This document shows, piece after piece, positions 24,163 through 32,975 of a DNA stretch of 64,000 nucleotides (within the stretch, counting starts at the first letter, position 1; each line of letters begins with the position of its first letter). The notes beneath the pieces are model-generated. The model had not been told where the DNA came from. It did no database searches and saw only the letters and a list, made by a program, of their open reading frames with translations. Source of the stretch: Phycisphaerae bacterium. Its GTDB lineage: Bacteria; Planctomycetota; Phycisphaerae; UBA1845; Fen-1342. The position numbers and the translations under genes are program-made. The DNA lies in contig JAJVHV010000010.1 of the NCBI GenBank assembly GCA_022072445.1, positions 124,001 through 188,000 of the forward strand, given 5' to 3'.

Positions 24163-24638
24163 TTTGTGCGCTCGACGGTGGCGTTCGCCGTACGAACCCC
24201 TCCCTCACGGTCGGGGCTCGGCTGGCAGGGTTTGTGCGCTCGACGGTGGCGTTCGCCGTTCGAACCCCTCCCTCACGGTCGGGGCTCGGCTGGCAGGGTT
24301 TGTGCGCTCGACGGTGGCGTTCGCCGTACGAACCCCTCCCTCACGGTCGGGGCTCGGCTGGCATGGTTTGTGCGCTCGACGGTGGCGTTCGCCGTACGAA
24401 CCCCTCCCTCACGGTCGGGGCTCGGCTGGCAGAGTTTGTGCGCTCGACGGTGGCGTTCGCCGTTCGAACCCCTCCCTCACGGTCGGGGCTCGGCTGGCAG
24501 AGTTTGTGCGCTCGACGGTGGCGTTCGCCGTTCGAACCCCTCCCTCACGGTCGGGGCTCGGCTGGCAGGGTTTGTGCGCTCGACGGTGGCGTTCGCCGTA
24601 CGAACCCCTCCCTCACGGTCGGGGCTCGGCTGGGGACG
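24163..24638 (+). repeat. Seven tandem copies of a 68-bp repeat
   Basis: The word TTTGTGCGCTCGACGGTGGC recurs at 24163, 24231, 24299, 24367, 24435, 24503 and 24571, exactly 68 bp apart. Each unit also has CCCCTCCCTCACGGTCGGGG, the family C core. The copies differ at few positions (for example TACG/TTCG, AGAG/AGGG/ATGG). There are no spacers, so it is not CRISPR. Because 68 is not a multiple of three, all plus frames stay open by chance; none is a gene. Confidence 0.9.
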
Positions 24639-24660
24639 TCCCTGCGCAAAGGGCTGTGCT

Positions 24661-24788
24661 GCAGCCGAGGGCGGCTGTGCCACATTCACAGCCACATTCA
24701 CAGCCACATTCACAGCCACAGCCACAGCCACAGCCGGGGGCGGCTGTGCCACATTCACAGCCACAGCCACAGCCGGGGGCGGCGGTGC
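24661..24788. repeat. Palindromic family D units and CCACATTCACAG microsatellite
   Basis: Three copies of the GCAGCC-GAGGGC-GGCTGTGCC type palindrome (24661-24684, about 24731-24751, about 24771-24788) alternate with short CCACATTCACAG/CCACAG tandem units. They lie directly after the stop of the first Ser/Thr kinase gene. Confidence 0.75.
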
Positions 24789-27659
24789 CTATGGTCCGGC
24801 GTCGGGTTGGGACGACGGTGGGGCGTCGGGTTGGGACGACGGTGGGGCGTCGGGTTGGGACGACGGTGGCGCGTCGGGTTGGGACGACGGTGGCGCGTCG
24901 GGTTGGGACGACGGTGGGGCGTCGGGTTGGGTCGCGGGCGGGGCGACGGGTCGCGTTGACGGGGCGTCGGGGGACTTGCCGGCGCGGGACTGCCAGATCC
25001 GCACCTGGTCGGGCTGGTCCCAGAGCTGATAGAGCTTGACCAGCCCGTCGGCGGCGGCGCGGGTGCGGGTGTGCTCTGAACCCAGGTTGCGCTGAATCAG
25101 CTCATAGGCTCGGCAGAAGGCCCGCTCGGCTTCGTCAAAGCGCCCCAGGTCTTGCAGACAGATTCCCAGCGACTGCTGGAACGTGCCGTGCATCCAGTGT
25201 CCGGGCGGATGGACGCGCGGCGCGGCGGCGACGACCTGTTCATGCATTGCGAGCGCTTCGTCGAGGCGGTTCAGCTTCTGCAACGCGCGGCCCAGGCTGG
25301 AGAGCGCATTGAGCGTGTCGCGGTGCGACTCGCCGACGGTGCGGCGGGCCTGCTCGAGCGCCTCGCGGCAGAGCGGCTCGGCTTCGTCGGCGCGGTCGGT
25401 CCGCAGCAGCAGGTCGGCGAGCGTCTGCAACGACACGCCCAGTCCTGACTCATTGGGCGCGTGGGCGCGGCGTACGGCGATGAGGTCGATCAGGATGGCC
25501 TCGGCTTCGTCGAACTGTCCGATCTCGATCAGCAGCGCTGCGAGACTCTGCCGGGTGCTGAGCACCTGTGCATTGCTGGGATCCAACTTGCTCAGGCCGC
25601 CGGTCAATTCATCGCGATAGAGCATCAGGGCCTCCTCGCGCTGGCCGCGCTCGCGGAGCAGCGCCGCCAGATTCATGCGCGCCGACATTCCGTAGGGCTG
25701 GGCGGGATCGAGCCGGCGGCTGGCGTCGGCGGCGACACGGAGGTACTGCTCGGCCTCGTCGAGGCGGCCCTGGCGGCGCAGGCACAGGCCCAGGGCGGTG
25801 GTGGACAGCACGGTCAGCGGATGGGCCTCTCCCAGGGTGCGCTGGCGAAAGGCGAGCGCCTCGCGTTGGAGCGTCTCGGCCTCGGGCAGACGATTCAGCG
25901 CCAACAGGAGTTGGGCATGATTGTGGGCTGAGGTGATGGTGTCGCGGTGCTCGCCGAGCAGCTTGCGCCGCCGCTCCAGAACGTCGCGCGAGAGCGGCTC
26001 GGCCTCGGCCAGGCGTCCCTGTTCCTGGACGATCAGCGCGAGGTTGTTGAGCGTGGTGAGCAGGTCGTTGTCCGTCTCGTCGCGCGTCGCGTGCAGCAGC
26101 TCGAGTGCGCGGCGCCATTCGCGTTCGGCGTCGGCGGATCGGCCGAGGCCGCGGTAGGTGCGTCCGAGGAGCATGCGGATGCGCGATTCGAGCTCGGGCT
26201 GCTGCGTGAACTTTGCGGCGCGCTGCGAGGCGTGGTCGAGCAGGTCGCTGATGCGTGCGTCGGCCGCCTTGGAGGAGCCCAGCGCCGACGAGATGGCGTC
26301 GGGCGAAGAGATGAATTCGCTGAGAAACGTGTTCATTCCCTCGGCCAGCTCGGTTTGACGTTCGGCGCGGCGCTGCGCGTCGGCGGCCTGAGTGGCGCGC
26401 TGCTCGGCGAGCCGCTGGTTGCGGCGCGCGTCGCCCTCGGCGCGGGTAGCGCGGACCGCCAGCCAGGTCGAGACCCCCGCCGCCGCGATCAGCAGGACGG
26501 TGGCGACGGAGCCGGTGACGACCAGGGCGGTGTGGCGGCGGGCGAACTTGCGCAGCCGATAGACGGCGGTTGCGGGCCGGGCGGCGATGGGCTGGTGGCT
26601 GAGGTGAGCGCGGAGGTCGTCGGCGAGCTGTGCGGCGGAGGCATAGCGCGCGTCGCGCTCCTTGCAGAGCGCTTTGGCGAGAATGACGTCGAGATCGCCG
26701 GCCAGTTCGGGGCGCAGCGTCGAGGCCCTGCGCGGCTCGTCCTCGCGGATGGCGCGCAGCATCGTCGCGGCGCCCGGCGTCGGGACGACGTAGGGCAGTT
26801 CGCCGGTGAGGATTCCGAAGCCGACCACGCCCAGGGCGTAGACGTCGCTGCGAAGATCGACCTGCCGCGGGTCGCCGGCGACCTGTTCGGGGCTCATGTA
26901 GGGCAGCGTTCCGACCAGCTCTCCGAGCTGAGTCTGCCCCGTGGCGCCCAGGTCGGCATCGGCCAGGCGCGCCACGCCGAAGTCGAGGACCTTGGGCTGG
27001 CTGTCGGCGGCCACCAGGATGTTTCCGGGCTTCAGGTCGCGGTGAATAACGCCATTCTGATGGGCGTGGGCGACGGCGTCGCAAATCTGAATCCAGAGTT
27101 CGACGCGTGCGCGCAGGGTGGGGTCGGCGCGCTCCAGGTAGCGGCCCAGCGGCTCGCCGCGCACCAGCTCCATGGCCAGGAACGGGCGGCGGACGCCGTC
27201 GCACGGGTCGGTTCCGGCTTCGAAGATCTGGGCGATGCCCGGGTGCTGGAGCCGGCCGAGCACTTCGGCCTCGTACTCGAAGCGCTTCAGCATGCCGGGC
27301 GTGGCGAGCTCGGGGCGTATGAGCTTCAGCGCGACCTTTCGGCGGGGGCTCTCCTGCTCGGCTTCATAGACGACGCCCATGCCGCCGCGGCCGATTTCAG
27401 CGACGATGCGATAGCCCGCGACGCGCTCGGGCGGGGCGAGCAAGCGCGTCAGCGGCACGTCGCCGGCGGCGCGGGGGTCGCCGCCGGTCGACAAGAGGCC
27501 GAGCGTGTCGTCGTGCGCCGCGACGAGGCGTTCGACGGCGTCGCGGAGCGCCGCGTCGTGGCCGCAGGACTTCTCGAGGTGGCGGGCGCGCTCGCCTGGC
27601 GGGAGCTCCAGCACCGCGAGGAATTGCTCCTTGACGCGTGCATATAGCGCGGCGTTCAT
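24789..27659 (-). CDS. Membrane Ser/Thr protein kinase with TPR domain (module 1)
   Basis: A 956-residue PknB-type kinase. ATG 27659 overlaps the stop of the sigma gene (ATGA). The kinase domain (about 83-350) has GRGGMGVVYEAE, the catalytic loop HRDLKPGN, DFGVAR and GTLPYMSPEQ. A single membrane segment (VVTGSVATVLLIAAAGVSTWLAV, about 375-400) is followed by a coiled part and many tetratricopeptide repeats of the LGxxHPxTL kind (about 500-900). The C-terminus is a Pro-rich tail with about five copies of PDAPPSSQ, encoded by a 24-bp tandem repeat. It should act with the preceding ECF sigma factor in a signalling pathway. The residue numbers are approximate. Confidence 0.9.
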   Translation of the reverse strand: MNAALYARVKEQFLAVLELPPGERARHLEKSCGHDAALRDAVERLVAAHDDTLGLLSTGGDPRAAGDVPLTRLLAPPERVAGYRIVAEIGRGGMGVVYEAEQESPRRKVALKLIRPELATPGMLKRFEYEAEVLGRLQHPGIAQIFEAGTDPCDGVRRPFLAMELVRGEPLGRYLERADPTLRARVELWIQICDAVAHAHQNGVIHRDLKPGNILVAADSQPKVLDFGVARLADADLGATGQTQLGELVGTLPYMSPEQVAGDPRQVDLRSDVYALGVVGFGILTGELPYVVPTPGAATMLRAIREDEPRRASTLRPELAGDLDVILAKALCKERDARYASAAQLADDLRAHLSHQPIAARPATAVYRLRKFARRHTALVVTGSVATVLLIAAAGVSTWLAVRATRAEGDARRNQRLAEQRATQAADAQRRAERQTELAEGMNTFLSEFISSPDAISSALGSSKAADARISDLLDHASQRAAKFTQQPELESRIRMLLGRTYRGLGRSADAEREWRRALELLHATRDETDNDLLTTLNNLALIVQEQGRLAEAEPLSRDVLERRRKLLGEHRDTITSAHNHAQLLLALNRLPEAETLQREALAFRQRTLGEAHPLTVLSTTALGLCLRRQGRLDEAEQYLRVAADASRRLDPAQPYGMSARMNLAALLRERGQREEALMLYRDELTGGLSKLDPSNAQVLSTRQSLAALLIEIGQFDEAEAILIDLIAVRRAHAPNESGLGVSLQTLADLLLRTDRADEAEPLCREALEQARRTVGESHRDTLNALSSLGRALQKLNRLDEALAMHEQVVAAAPRVHPPGHWMHGTFQQSLGICLQDLGRFDEAERAFCRAYELIQRNLGSEHTRTRAAADGLVKLYQLWDQPDQVRIWQSRAGKSPDAPSTRPVAPPATQPDAPPSSQPDAPPSSQPDAPPSSQPDAPPSSQPDAPPSSQPDAGP

Positions 27660-28222
27660 GCCGGCGCCCCGTCGTCGTCGCGGAGTGCGTCGCGCAGCCA
27701 GGCGCGCGCCATGGCCCAATCGTTGCGGACGCTGCGCTCGGAGACACCCAGGTGCGCAGCGGCTTCCGGCTCAGTCAGGCCGCCGAAGAAGCGCAGCTCG
27801 ACGACCTGAGCGGCGCGCGGGTCGAGGGCGGCGAGGCGGTCGAGGGCGTCGGACAGGTCGCCGAAGTCGGCGCGGAGCGTGACTCCCGGGGCGAGTCGGG
27901 TGCTGAAGTGGACGTGCTTCAGGTCTCCGCCGCGCTTGGCTCGGCCCTTGGCGCGGACGTGATCGATGAGCGCGTGTCGCATGCAACGGGCGGCGAGGGC
28001 GAAGAAGTGCTGGCGGTCGTTGACGTGGGCGAGGGACTGGTCGACGAGTTTCAGATAGAGTTCGTGCACGAGGGCGGTGGGCTCGAGGGTCTGACCCACC
28101 CAACTGTCGAGCAGCCGGCCGGCGAGTTCGTGCAGCTCGCGGTAGAGAACTTCCATCAGGCGGCTGACCGCTTCGGGCTCGCCCTGCTGCGCGTGTTTGA
28201 GCAACACCGTCAGGTCTGACAT
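27656..28222 (-). CDS. ECF sigma factor (TIGR02999-like), module 1
   Basis: A 188-residue sigma-70 family factor. Region 2 covers LMEVLYRELHELAGRLL and NDRQHFFALAARCMRHALIDHVRAK; region 4 is LPRAAQVVELRFFGGLTEPE-like (LDPRAAQVVELRFFGG) with AAAHLGVSERSVRNDWAMARAWL as helix-turn-helix. It belongs to the group common in Acidobacteria and Planctomycetota (HALIDHAR-type signature) that is encoded next to Ser/Thr kinases and controlled without a classical anti-sigma factor. Its stop overlaps the kinase start, so they are coupled. Confidence 0.9.
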   Translation of the reverse strand: MSDLTVLLKHAQQGEPEAVSRLMEVLYRELHELAGRLLDSWVGQTLEPTALVHELYLKLVDQSLAHVNDRQHFFALAARCMRHALIDHVRAKGRAKRGGDLKHVHFSTRLAPGVTLRADFGDLSDALDRLAALDPRAAQVVELRFFGGLTEPEAAAHLGVSERSVRNDWAMARAWLRDALRDDDGAPA

Positions 28223-28349
28223 CGTTTTCCGCCGGGATTCGTTCGATTTCAGTGGATTTGCCGGTTCGGGGATCGATTATCGTGCTGAGAGGTGAGCGAC
28301 GCAACGCGATCAAACGGATCGGCGTGGCGCGTGAACCAGGAGAGACCGT

Positions 28350-29801
28350 ATGTTGAACGCACGACCGGTAACAAGGAAATGGACTGCTGTTCCACGGCTG
28401 GCCGCGCTGGCCGCCTTGATCGCCGTCTGCCCGGCCCTGCACGCGACCGACTGGCTCGAGGTGCAGAAGCTGGCGCAGGGCGACCTCGATGAGGGCGATC
28501 ACTTTGGAATCAACTGTGCGATCGACGGCGAGACGATCGTGATCGGATCGTGGGAAGACGACCTGGGCGCGAATACGGAAGCGGGCAGCGCGTACGTTTT
28601 CGTCCGCGATTCGGGCGGCTGGACGCAGGAGGCCAAGCTGGTTGCATCCGATAACGCCGCGGATGACCACTTCGGCTGGTCGGTGGCGATTCGGGGCGAC
28701 CTGGTGGCGGTCGGCTCGGTCTGGGACGATCACACCGGCCTGACCGACGCGGGCTCGGTGTATCTGTTCAAGCGTACGGCGGGCGTGTGGGCTCAGGTTG
28801 GGAAGCTGACCGCGTCCGACGCCGCCGCGGGCGACTACTTCGGTTCTTCGCTTGCGTTTCGCGGGCCGACGCTCGTGATCGGTGCCAGCGATGACACGCA
28901 CTCGGGCGTCAGCTTCGCGGGTTCGGCCTACGTGTTTACGGAGTCGGGCGGCGGCTGGACGGAGACGGCCAAGCTGATCGCGTCCGATCCGGACGCGTTC
29001 GGAAAGTTCGGCTCGGCGGTTGGAATCGTGGATGCCGACACGATCGTGGTTGGATCGCCGGCCGACGATCACAGCACGCACCTGCAGGCCGGTTCGGTGT
29101 ACGTCTTTACGCGGAGCGGCGGCGTGTGGAGCGAGGACGTCAAGATCGTCTCGTCTGTTCCGGGTGATTCGTTCCGGTTCGGCGCGAGCATCGCCACCGG
29201 TTTCGATCGCTTTCTGACGGGCGAGTACAACAGCGAGCAGGGCGGCCTGGCCGGAGCCGGTGCGACGCACGTCTTCGTGCGTGGGACGTCCGGCTGGTCG
29301 CTCGAGGCCACGCTGACGCCTTCCGACGCCGCCGAGCTCGATGGTTTTGGAATCGACGTGGCGTTTGACGGTGGCGTGGCGGTGATTGGTGCCGTTTTTG
29401 GCGACGGCGTCGCGACGGACAGTGGTGCCGCGTACGTTTTTCGTCGCGGTGTCTCGGGCTGGACCGAGGAGGCCAAGTTCTACGCGACGGACGGGGCCGC
29501 GAACAACTGGTTCGGCTACGGCGTGGCGATCGAAGGCGGCACCGCGGTGGCCGGCGCGCCGTTTCACACGAATGGCGTGTATACGGGTTCGGGTGCGGCG
29601 TACGTTTTCGAGGTGTGCAGTCCGTGCGACACGAACTGCGACGGCAGCCTGAACGGGTTTGACGTCGACAGCTTCACCGACCTGCTGGTGGGCTCGGGAA
29701 CGCCCTGCTCTTCGTGCGCCGGCGACGCGAACGGCGACGGAACGGTGAACGGCTTCGACGTTGACGATTTCGTTCTCGCGTTGACGACGGGCGGCTGCTG
29801 A
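28350..29801 (+). CDS. Secreted FG-GAP repeat protein with dockerin-like C-terminus
   Basis: A 483-residue exported protein. AGGAGA lies seven bases before the ATG. A signal peptide (about 1-31) is followed by seven beta-propeller-like repeats of the FG-GAP type (DHFGWSVAIRGDLVAVGS, DYFGSSLAFRGPTLVIGA, NNWFGYGVAIEGGTAVAGA), each with AGSAYVF-like strands. The C-terminus is the Cys-rich tail CDTNCDGSLNGFDVDSF...GDANGDGTVNGFDVDDF, two dockerin-like calcium loops (DxNxDGxxNGFD) with pairs of Cys, a hallmark of secreted proteins in Phycisphaerae. It probably sits on or outside the cell surface; its ligand is unknown. Confidence 0.85.
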   Translation: MLNARPVTRKWTAVPRLAALAALIAVCPALHATDWLEVQKLAQGDLDEGDHFGINCAIDGETIVIGSWEDDLGANTEAGSAYVFVRDSGGWTQEAKLVASDNAADDHFGWSVAIRGDLVAVGSVWDDHTGLTDAGSVYLFKRTAGVWAQVGKLTASDAAAGDYFGSSLAFRGPTLVIGASDDTHSGVSFAGSAYVFTESGGGWTETAKLIASDPDAFGKFGSAVGIVDADTIVVGSPADDHSTHLQAGSVYVFTRSGGVWSEDVKIVSSVPGDSFRFGASIATGFDRFLTGEYNSEQGGLAGAGATHVFVRGTSGWSLEATLTPSDAAELDGFGIDVAFDGGVAVIGAVFGDGVATDSGAAYVFRRGVSGWTEEAKFYATDGAANNWFGYGVAIEGGTAVAGAPFHTNGVYTGSGAAYVFEVCSPCDTNCDGSLNGFDVDSFTDLLVGSGTPCSSCAGDANGDGTVNGFDVDDFVLALTTGGC

Positions 29802-30093
29802 GGCGGCGCGTCTGCGATCTGACACCCCCGATGTTGCGACTACGACCCGGGCTGGCTGCGGCGCCGCGAGCGGTGCCGCGGTCAGCCCGTCGCCTCACTG
29901 CGGCGGCAACGGGTGCGTGACCGGTTTGCGGACGGCGCGGCGCATTTCATGCGCGTTGCGGCCGCGCGCGTGGTGCGAGGTTGCGCAGCGGGTTCAATCC
30001 GGCGGTGCAACGGCCCGATACGAATAGCGTTCGTTCGCCGGCCCGCGTTGATCGGCGTTCATCGAGGCATGACCGCGCAGTAAGGAGTTTCAC
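29802..30093. other. Intergenic stretch
   Basis: About 290 bp with no gene recognised. It contains GC-rich inverted repeats (for example GGCGCCGCGAGCGGTGCC near 29860) that could end transcription of the FG-GAP gene, and a strong ribosome-binding site for the next gene at its right end. Confidence 0.4.
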
Positions 30094-30336
30094 GTGCGAC
30101 AGTCCGTTCATCGCTTTCGCAGGCGTCTGGCGTTGCTGGCGGCCACCGGCGCTTTCGTCCTGACCGGCTGCGACCCGGCCGTGCGGGATACGGTTCTATC
30201 GGGGGTCGAGTCGGCCACGTCGGGCCTGATTGCGACCTTCGTCTCGGCGTTCTTTGAAGGACTGAATCAGGACACGCAGGGTACGGTTTCGACCGTTCAG
30301 GCGATCAACACGTCGCCGGTCGAATATTTGGCCTGA
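30094..30336 (+). CDS. Small lipoprotein (80 aa)
   Basis: GTG start with TAAGGAG seven bases upstream. The signal peptide (RRRLALLAATGAFVLTGC) ends in a lipobox at Cys26; the remaining 54 residues (VRDTVLSGVESATSGLIATF, FFEGLNQDTQG) form an amphipathic or short hydrophobic helix. Small lipoproteins of this type are common and uncharacterised in Planctomycetota. A strong palindrome follows 32 bp after the stop. Confidence 0.7.
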   Translation: MRQSVHRFRRRLALLAATGAFVLTGCDPAVRDTVLSGVESATSGLIATFVSAFFEGLNQDTQGTVSTVQAINTSPVEYLA

Positions 30337-30368
30337 ACCCGGCATTGCGTATTCAGACGTGAATTCAT

Positions 30369-30396
30369 CGCACCCGGCGCGGCCGCGCCGGGTGCG
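30369..30396. terminator. Perfect 28-bp palindrome, probable terminator
   Basis: CGCACCCGGCGCGG and CCGCGCCGGGTGCG are exact inverse complements with no loop. It follows the small lipoprotein gene. No T run on either side, so termination is inferred from position and stem strength. Confidence 0.5.
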
Positions 30397-30570
30397 TCTG
30401 CGCGCGCTGCGTACGAACCGCGCCGCACGGATTTCAGCGGGCGGCGCGCCTGATCCGGCCTCTGGCGGCGGCGTTCCCCACCGGGCCACCGCCGGTCGCA
30501 CGCGCGGACTCGGCAGCGGTGGCGCCGCTATAATCGCGACCTCACAGACGAATCGCTGGGAGGTGTCGCG

Positions 30571-32700
30571 ATGACCCGAGTGCTACTTGCCCTGATTTCG
30601 AGTCTGATTCTGCCGCCCGCGGGTGCCGCGCCGACGGACGCCGCTTCGCCGGCCAGCGCGGCGCAAGCGCCGCTCAGCACGGCGACGTTTCTGGCGGAAA
30701 TGCACGACCTGCGGCGTCTGGCCCGCTGGCCGTCGCCGCCGTACAAGCTTGTCCAGTTCTCCAGCTACGACCGCCGCTCGAATCTGCCGCAGGGTCCGCA
30801 CTGGTTCGCGAACGCGGACGGTTTCGGCGGCGAGCAGGTGCCGTCGTTTGCGGGTGTGCTGGAGGCGGCGCAGAACGGCGGGGAGACGGGCTATCTGATC
30901 TGCGACGTGCAGCAGCCCGGCGTGATCGTGCGGACCTGGTCGGCGGCGATCGAGGGCCGGCTGCGGGTTTTTCTCGATGACGCGGCCGAGCCGATCTACG
31001 ACGGCGCCGCTGATGAGTTTCTGATGCGTCGCTACCGGTATTACGCGGGGTTGCTGAACATTGATCCGGCGGCGGCGGGGGGCGCATTCGAGCAGCGGCA
31101 GGCGAACTATTTTCCGATTGCGTTCGCGAAGCGCTGCCGGATGATCTGGATCGGGAACATCAACAAGGTGCACTTTTACCAGGTGCAGGTCCGCACGTAC
31201 CCGGCGGGCACGCCGATCCGCTCGTTCGCGCCCGACGATCTTCGGGCCTATGCGGCCGAGGTTGGGGCGACGGTCGAGGCGCTGCGGCCGCGCGAGCAGG
31301 CCGAGCCGCCGGCGGACGCTCAGAAAGTGGAATTCCGCTACAACCTGTTTGCCAACCGCAGCACGGACGCGCTGCGCATCGAGGATGGGCCCGGCGCGCT
31401 GGGTATGCTCCAGATCCGGTTGCTGTCGCACGACGTGGAGGCGGCGCTGCGCGGCGTGGTGATGCGGATTTATTTTGACGACTTTTCGTCGCCGCAGGTG
31501 CAATGCCCGGTGGGGGACTTTTTCGGGCTGGCGCCCGGCCGGGTCGCGTATGAGACGCTGCCGTTTCACGTGACGGCGGACGGGCTGATGACGTGCCGCT
31601 TCGTGATGCCCTTTGCGCGCAGTTGCAGCATCCGCTTTGACAACACGACCAGCAGCCCGATCCAGCTTCAGGGCGTGGCGTGGCGCGTGCCGTGGGGCTG
31701 GGACGAGAATGCGATGCACTTTCGCGCCAAGTGGCGCGTGCAGCACGATCTGCTGGCGCAGCCGCGCGACGCGGCCTGCGACCTGCCGTTTCTGGTGGCG
31801 CGGGGCCAGGGCGTCTACGTGGGGACGGCGGTGTACCTGATGAATCCTTCGCCGATCCCGACGTGTGCGGGGAACTGGTGGGGCGAGGGTGACGAGAAGG
31901 TGTTCGTCGACGACGACCGCCTGCCCTCGGCCTTCGGCACGGGCTCGGAGGACTACTTCAACTATGCCTGGAGCAGCCCGGACATCTTCGAGTACGCCTA
32001 TTTCTCGCAGCCGATCTGCAGCGGGCCGGACACGCGCGGCTACATCACGAACAACCGCTGGCACATCGCCGATGCCATTCCGTTCCAGAGCTTCCTGGCG
32101 TTCTACATGGAGCTCTGGTCGCACGTGGATACGCCGGGCCTGAGCTATGCGCGGATCGGTTATCACTACGCCCGCCCGGGACTGATCGACGATCACGTGC
32201 CGCCGCAGCACGCCGACCTGCGCGTGCCGCCCGTTCCGGCGTGGGCGCCGGTGGCGCTGGGGGCGGCGGCTCACGCGACGTTTTTCGAGGCGGAGCAGGC
32301 GGCGCTGCTGGAAACTGGCGGCGAGGGGCAGGAGGCGCCCGCCAGCGTCGAAAGCGATCCGCTGGCCTCGGGCGGCAAGCTGGTGTCGCTGAAGCGCCGC
32401 GCTGAGGGCGCGGCACAGCTTCGGCTGAAGATCGCGGCACCCGCGGCCGGGCGCTACGCCGTCATTCTGACGTGCCAGTCGGGTCCGCTGGCGTGCGAGA
32501 TCGGCGGGCGCATCGCCGACCAGCCGCTGACTTCGGGCAATGGCGAGACCTCGCGGCGGCTGCATTCGCCGAAAGGGCCGCGGCTGGTGAATCTGTGGTA
32601 TGAGCCGGTTGATCTGCCGCAGGGCGATTCGACGCTGACGCTGGACGTGACGAGCGGTCCGCTGCGGATCGACTTTGTGTGGATTCAGCCGCGGGAATAG
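30571..32700 (+). CDS. Secreted GH172 (DUF2961) glycoside hydrolase
   Basis: A 709-residue exported protein with a good ribosome-binding site (GGGAGG, seven bases before ATG) and a signal peptide ending near residue 20. The DUF2961 region (about 45-540) has FANADGFGGEQVP, GVIVRTWSA, WWGEGDEKVFVDDD and FGTGSEDYFNYAW. DUF2961 enzymes form family GH172, exo-acting alpha-fructofuranosidases and D-arabinofuranosidases. The two Glu in GEG and SED are 21 residues apart, which matches my memory of the catalytic pair of the founding enzyme. The C-terminal 150 residues are a beta-sandwich-like domain beginning ATFFEAEQAALLE, probably carbohydrate-binding. A TATAAT box lies at 30529-30534 without a good -35. 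Substrate not determined. Confidence 0.88.
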   Translation: MTRVLLALISSLILPPAGAAPTDAASPASAAQAPLSTATFLAEMHDLRRLARWPSPPYKLVQFSSYDRRSNLPQGPHWFANADGFGGEQVPSFAGVLEAAQNGGETGYLICDVQQPGVIVRTWSAAIEGRLRVFLDDAAEPIYDGAADEFLMRRYRYYAGLLNIDPAAAGGAFEQRQANYFPIAFAKRCRMIWIGNINKVHFYQVQVRTYPAGTPIRSFAPDDLRAYAAEVGATVEALRPREQAEPPADAQKVEFRYNLFANRSTDALRIEDGPGALGMLQIRLLSHDVEAALRGVVMRIYFDDFSSPQVQCPVGDFFGLAPGRVAYETLPFHVTADGLMTCRFVMPFARSCSIRFDNTTSSPIQLQGVAWRVPWGWDENAMHFRAKWRVQHDLLAQPRDAACDLPFLVARGQGVYVGTAVYLMNPSPIPTCAGNWWGEGDEKVFVDDDRLPSAFGTGSEDYFNYAWSSPDIFEYAYFSQPICSGPDTRGYITNNRWHIADAIPFQSFLAFYMELWSHVDTPGLSYARIGYHYARPGLIDDHVPPQHADLRVPPVPAWAPVALGAAAHATFFEAEQAALLETGGEGQEAPASVESDPLASGGKLVSLKRRAEGAAQLRLKIAAPAAGRYAVILTCQSGPLACEIGGRIADQPLTSGNGETSRRLHSPKGPRLVNLWYEPVDLPQGDSTLTLDVTSGPLRIDFVWIQPRE

Positions 32701-32701
32701 C

Positions 32702-32975
32702 GGCAATGCAGAATGCAGAATGAAGAATGCAGAAGCAATGCAGAAGCAATGCAGAATGCAGAATGAAGAATGCAGAAGCAATGCAGAATGGGGCGTGAAG
32801 AATGCAGAAGGCCGGCGCTGGGACCTGGCGCTTCGCACCGTGACATCCGAGCACGAAGCGCCAGCGAGTGACAGCGAGTGAGCGGGAGTGCAGCCGAGGG
32901 CGGCTGCTCTCCATAGACTCAAGGCAGCCGAGGGCGGAGTGCAGCCGGGGCGGCTGCCTTACATGATCGTTCCTG
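32702..32975. repeat. Repeat families A and D in the GH172/mgtE gap
   Basis: From 32702 to about 32808 AATGCAGAATGCAGAATGAAG words recur many times (family A). From about 32890 to 32962 three units of the AGCCGAGGGCGGCT type (family D) follow. No gene is seen in the 275 bp. The sequence sits between convergent genes. Confidence 0.75.

Noticed and set aside
24163-24638. CRISPR array
   Set aside because: Units are contiguous with no unique spacers, and no cas gene is in the window.
24046-25039. Three overlapping plus-strand frames of 290-350 residues with repeated RSTVAFAVRTPPSRSGLGWQ-like text
   Set aside because: They are generated by the 68-bp repeat, whose length is not a multiple of three, so every frame stays open. 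They also run into the kinase gene in antisense.
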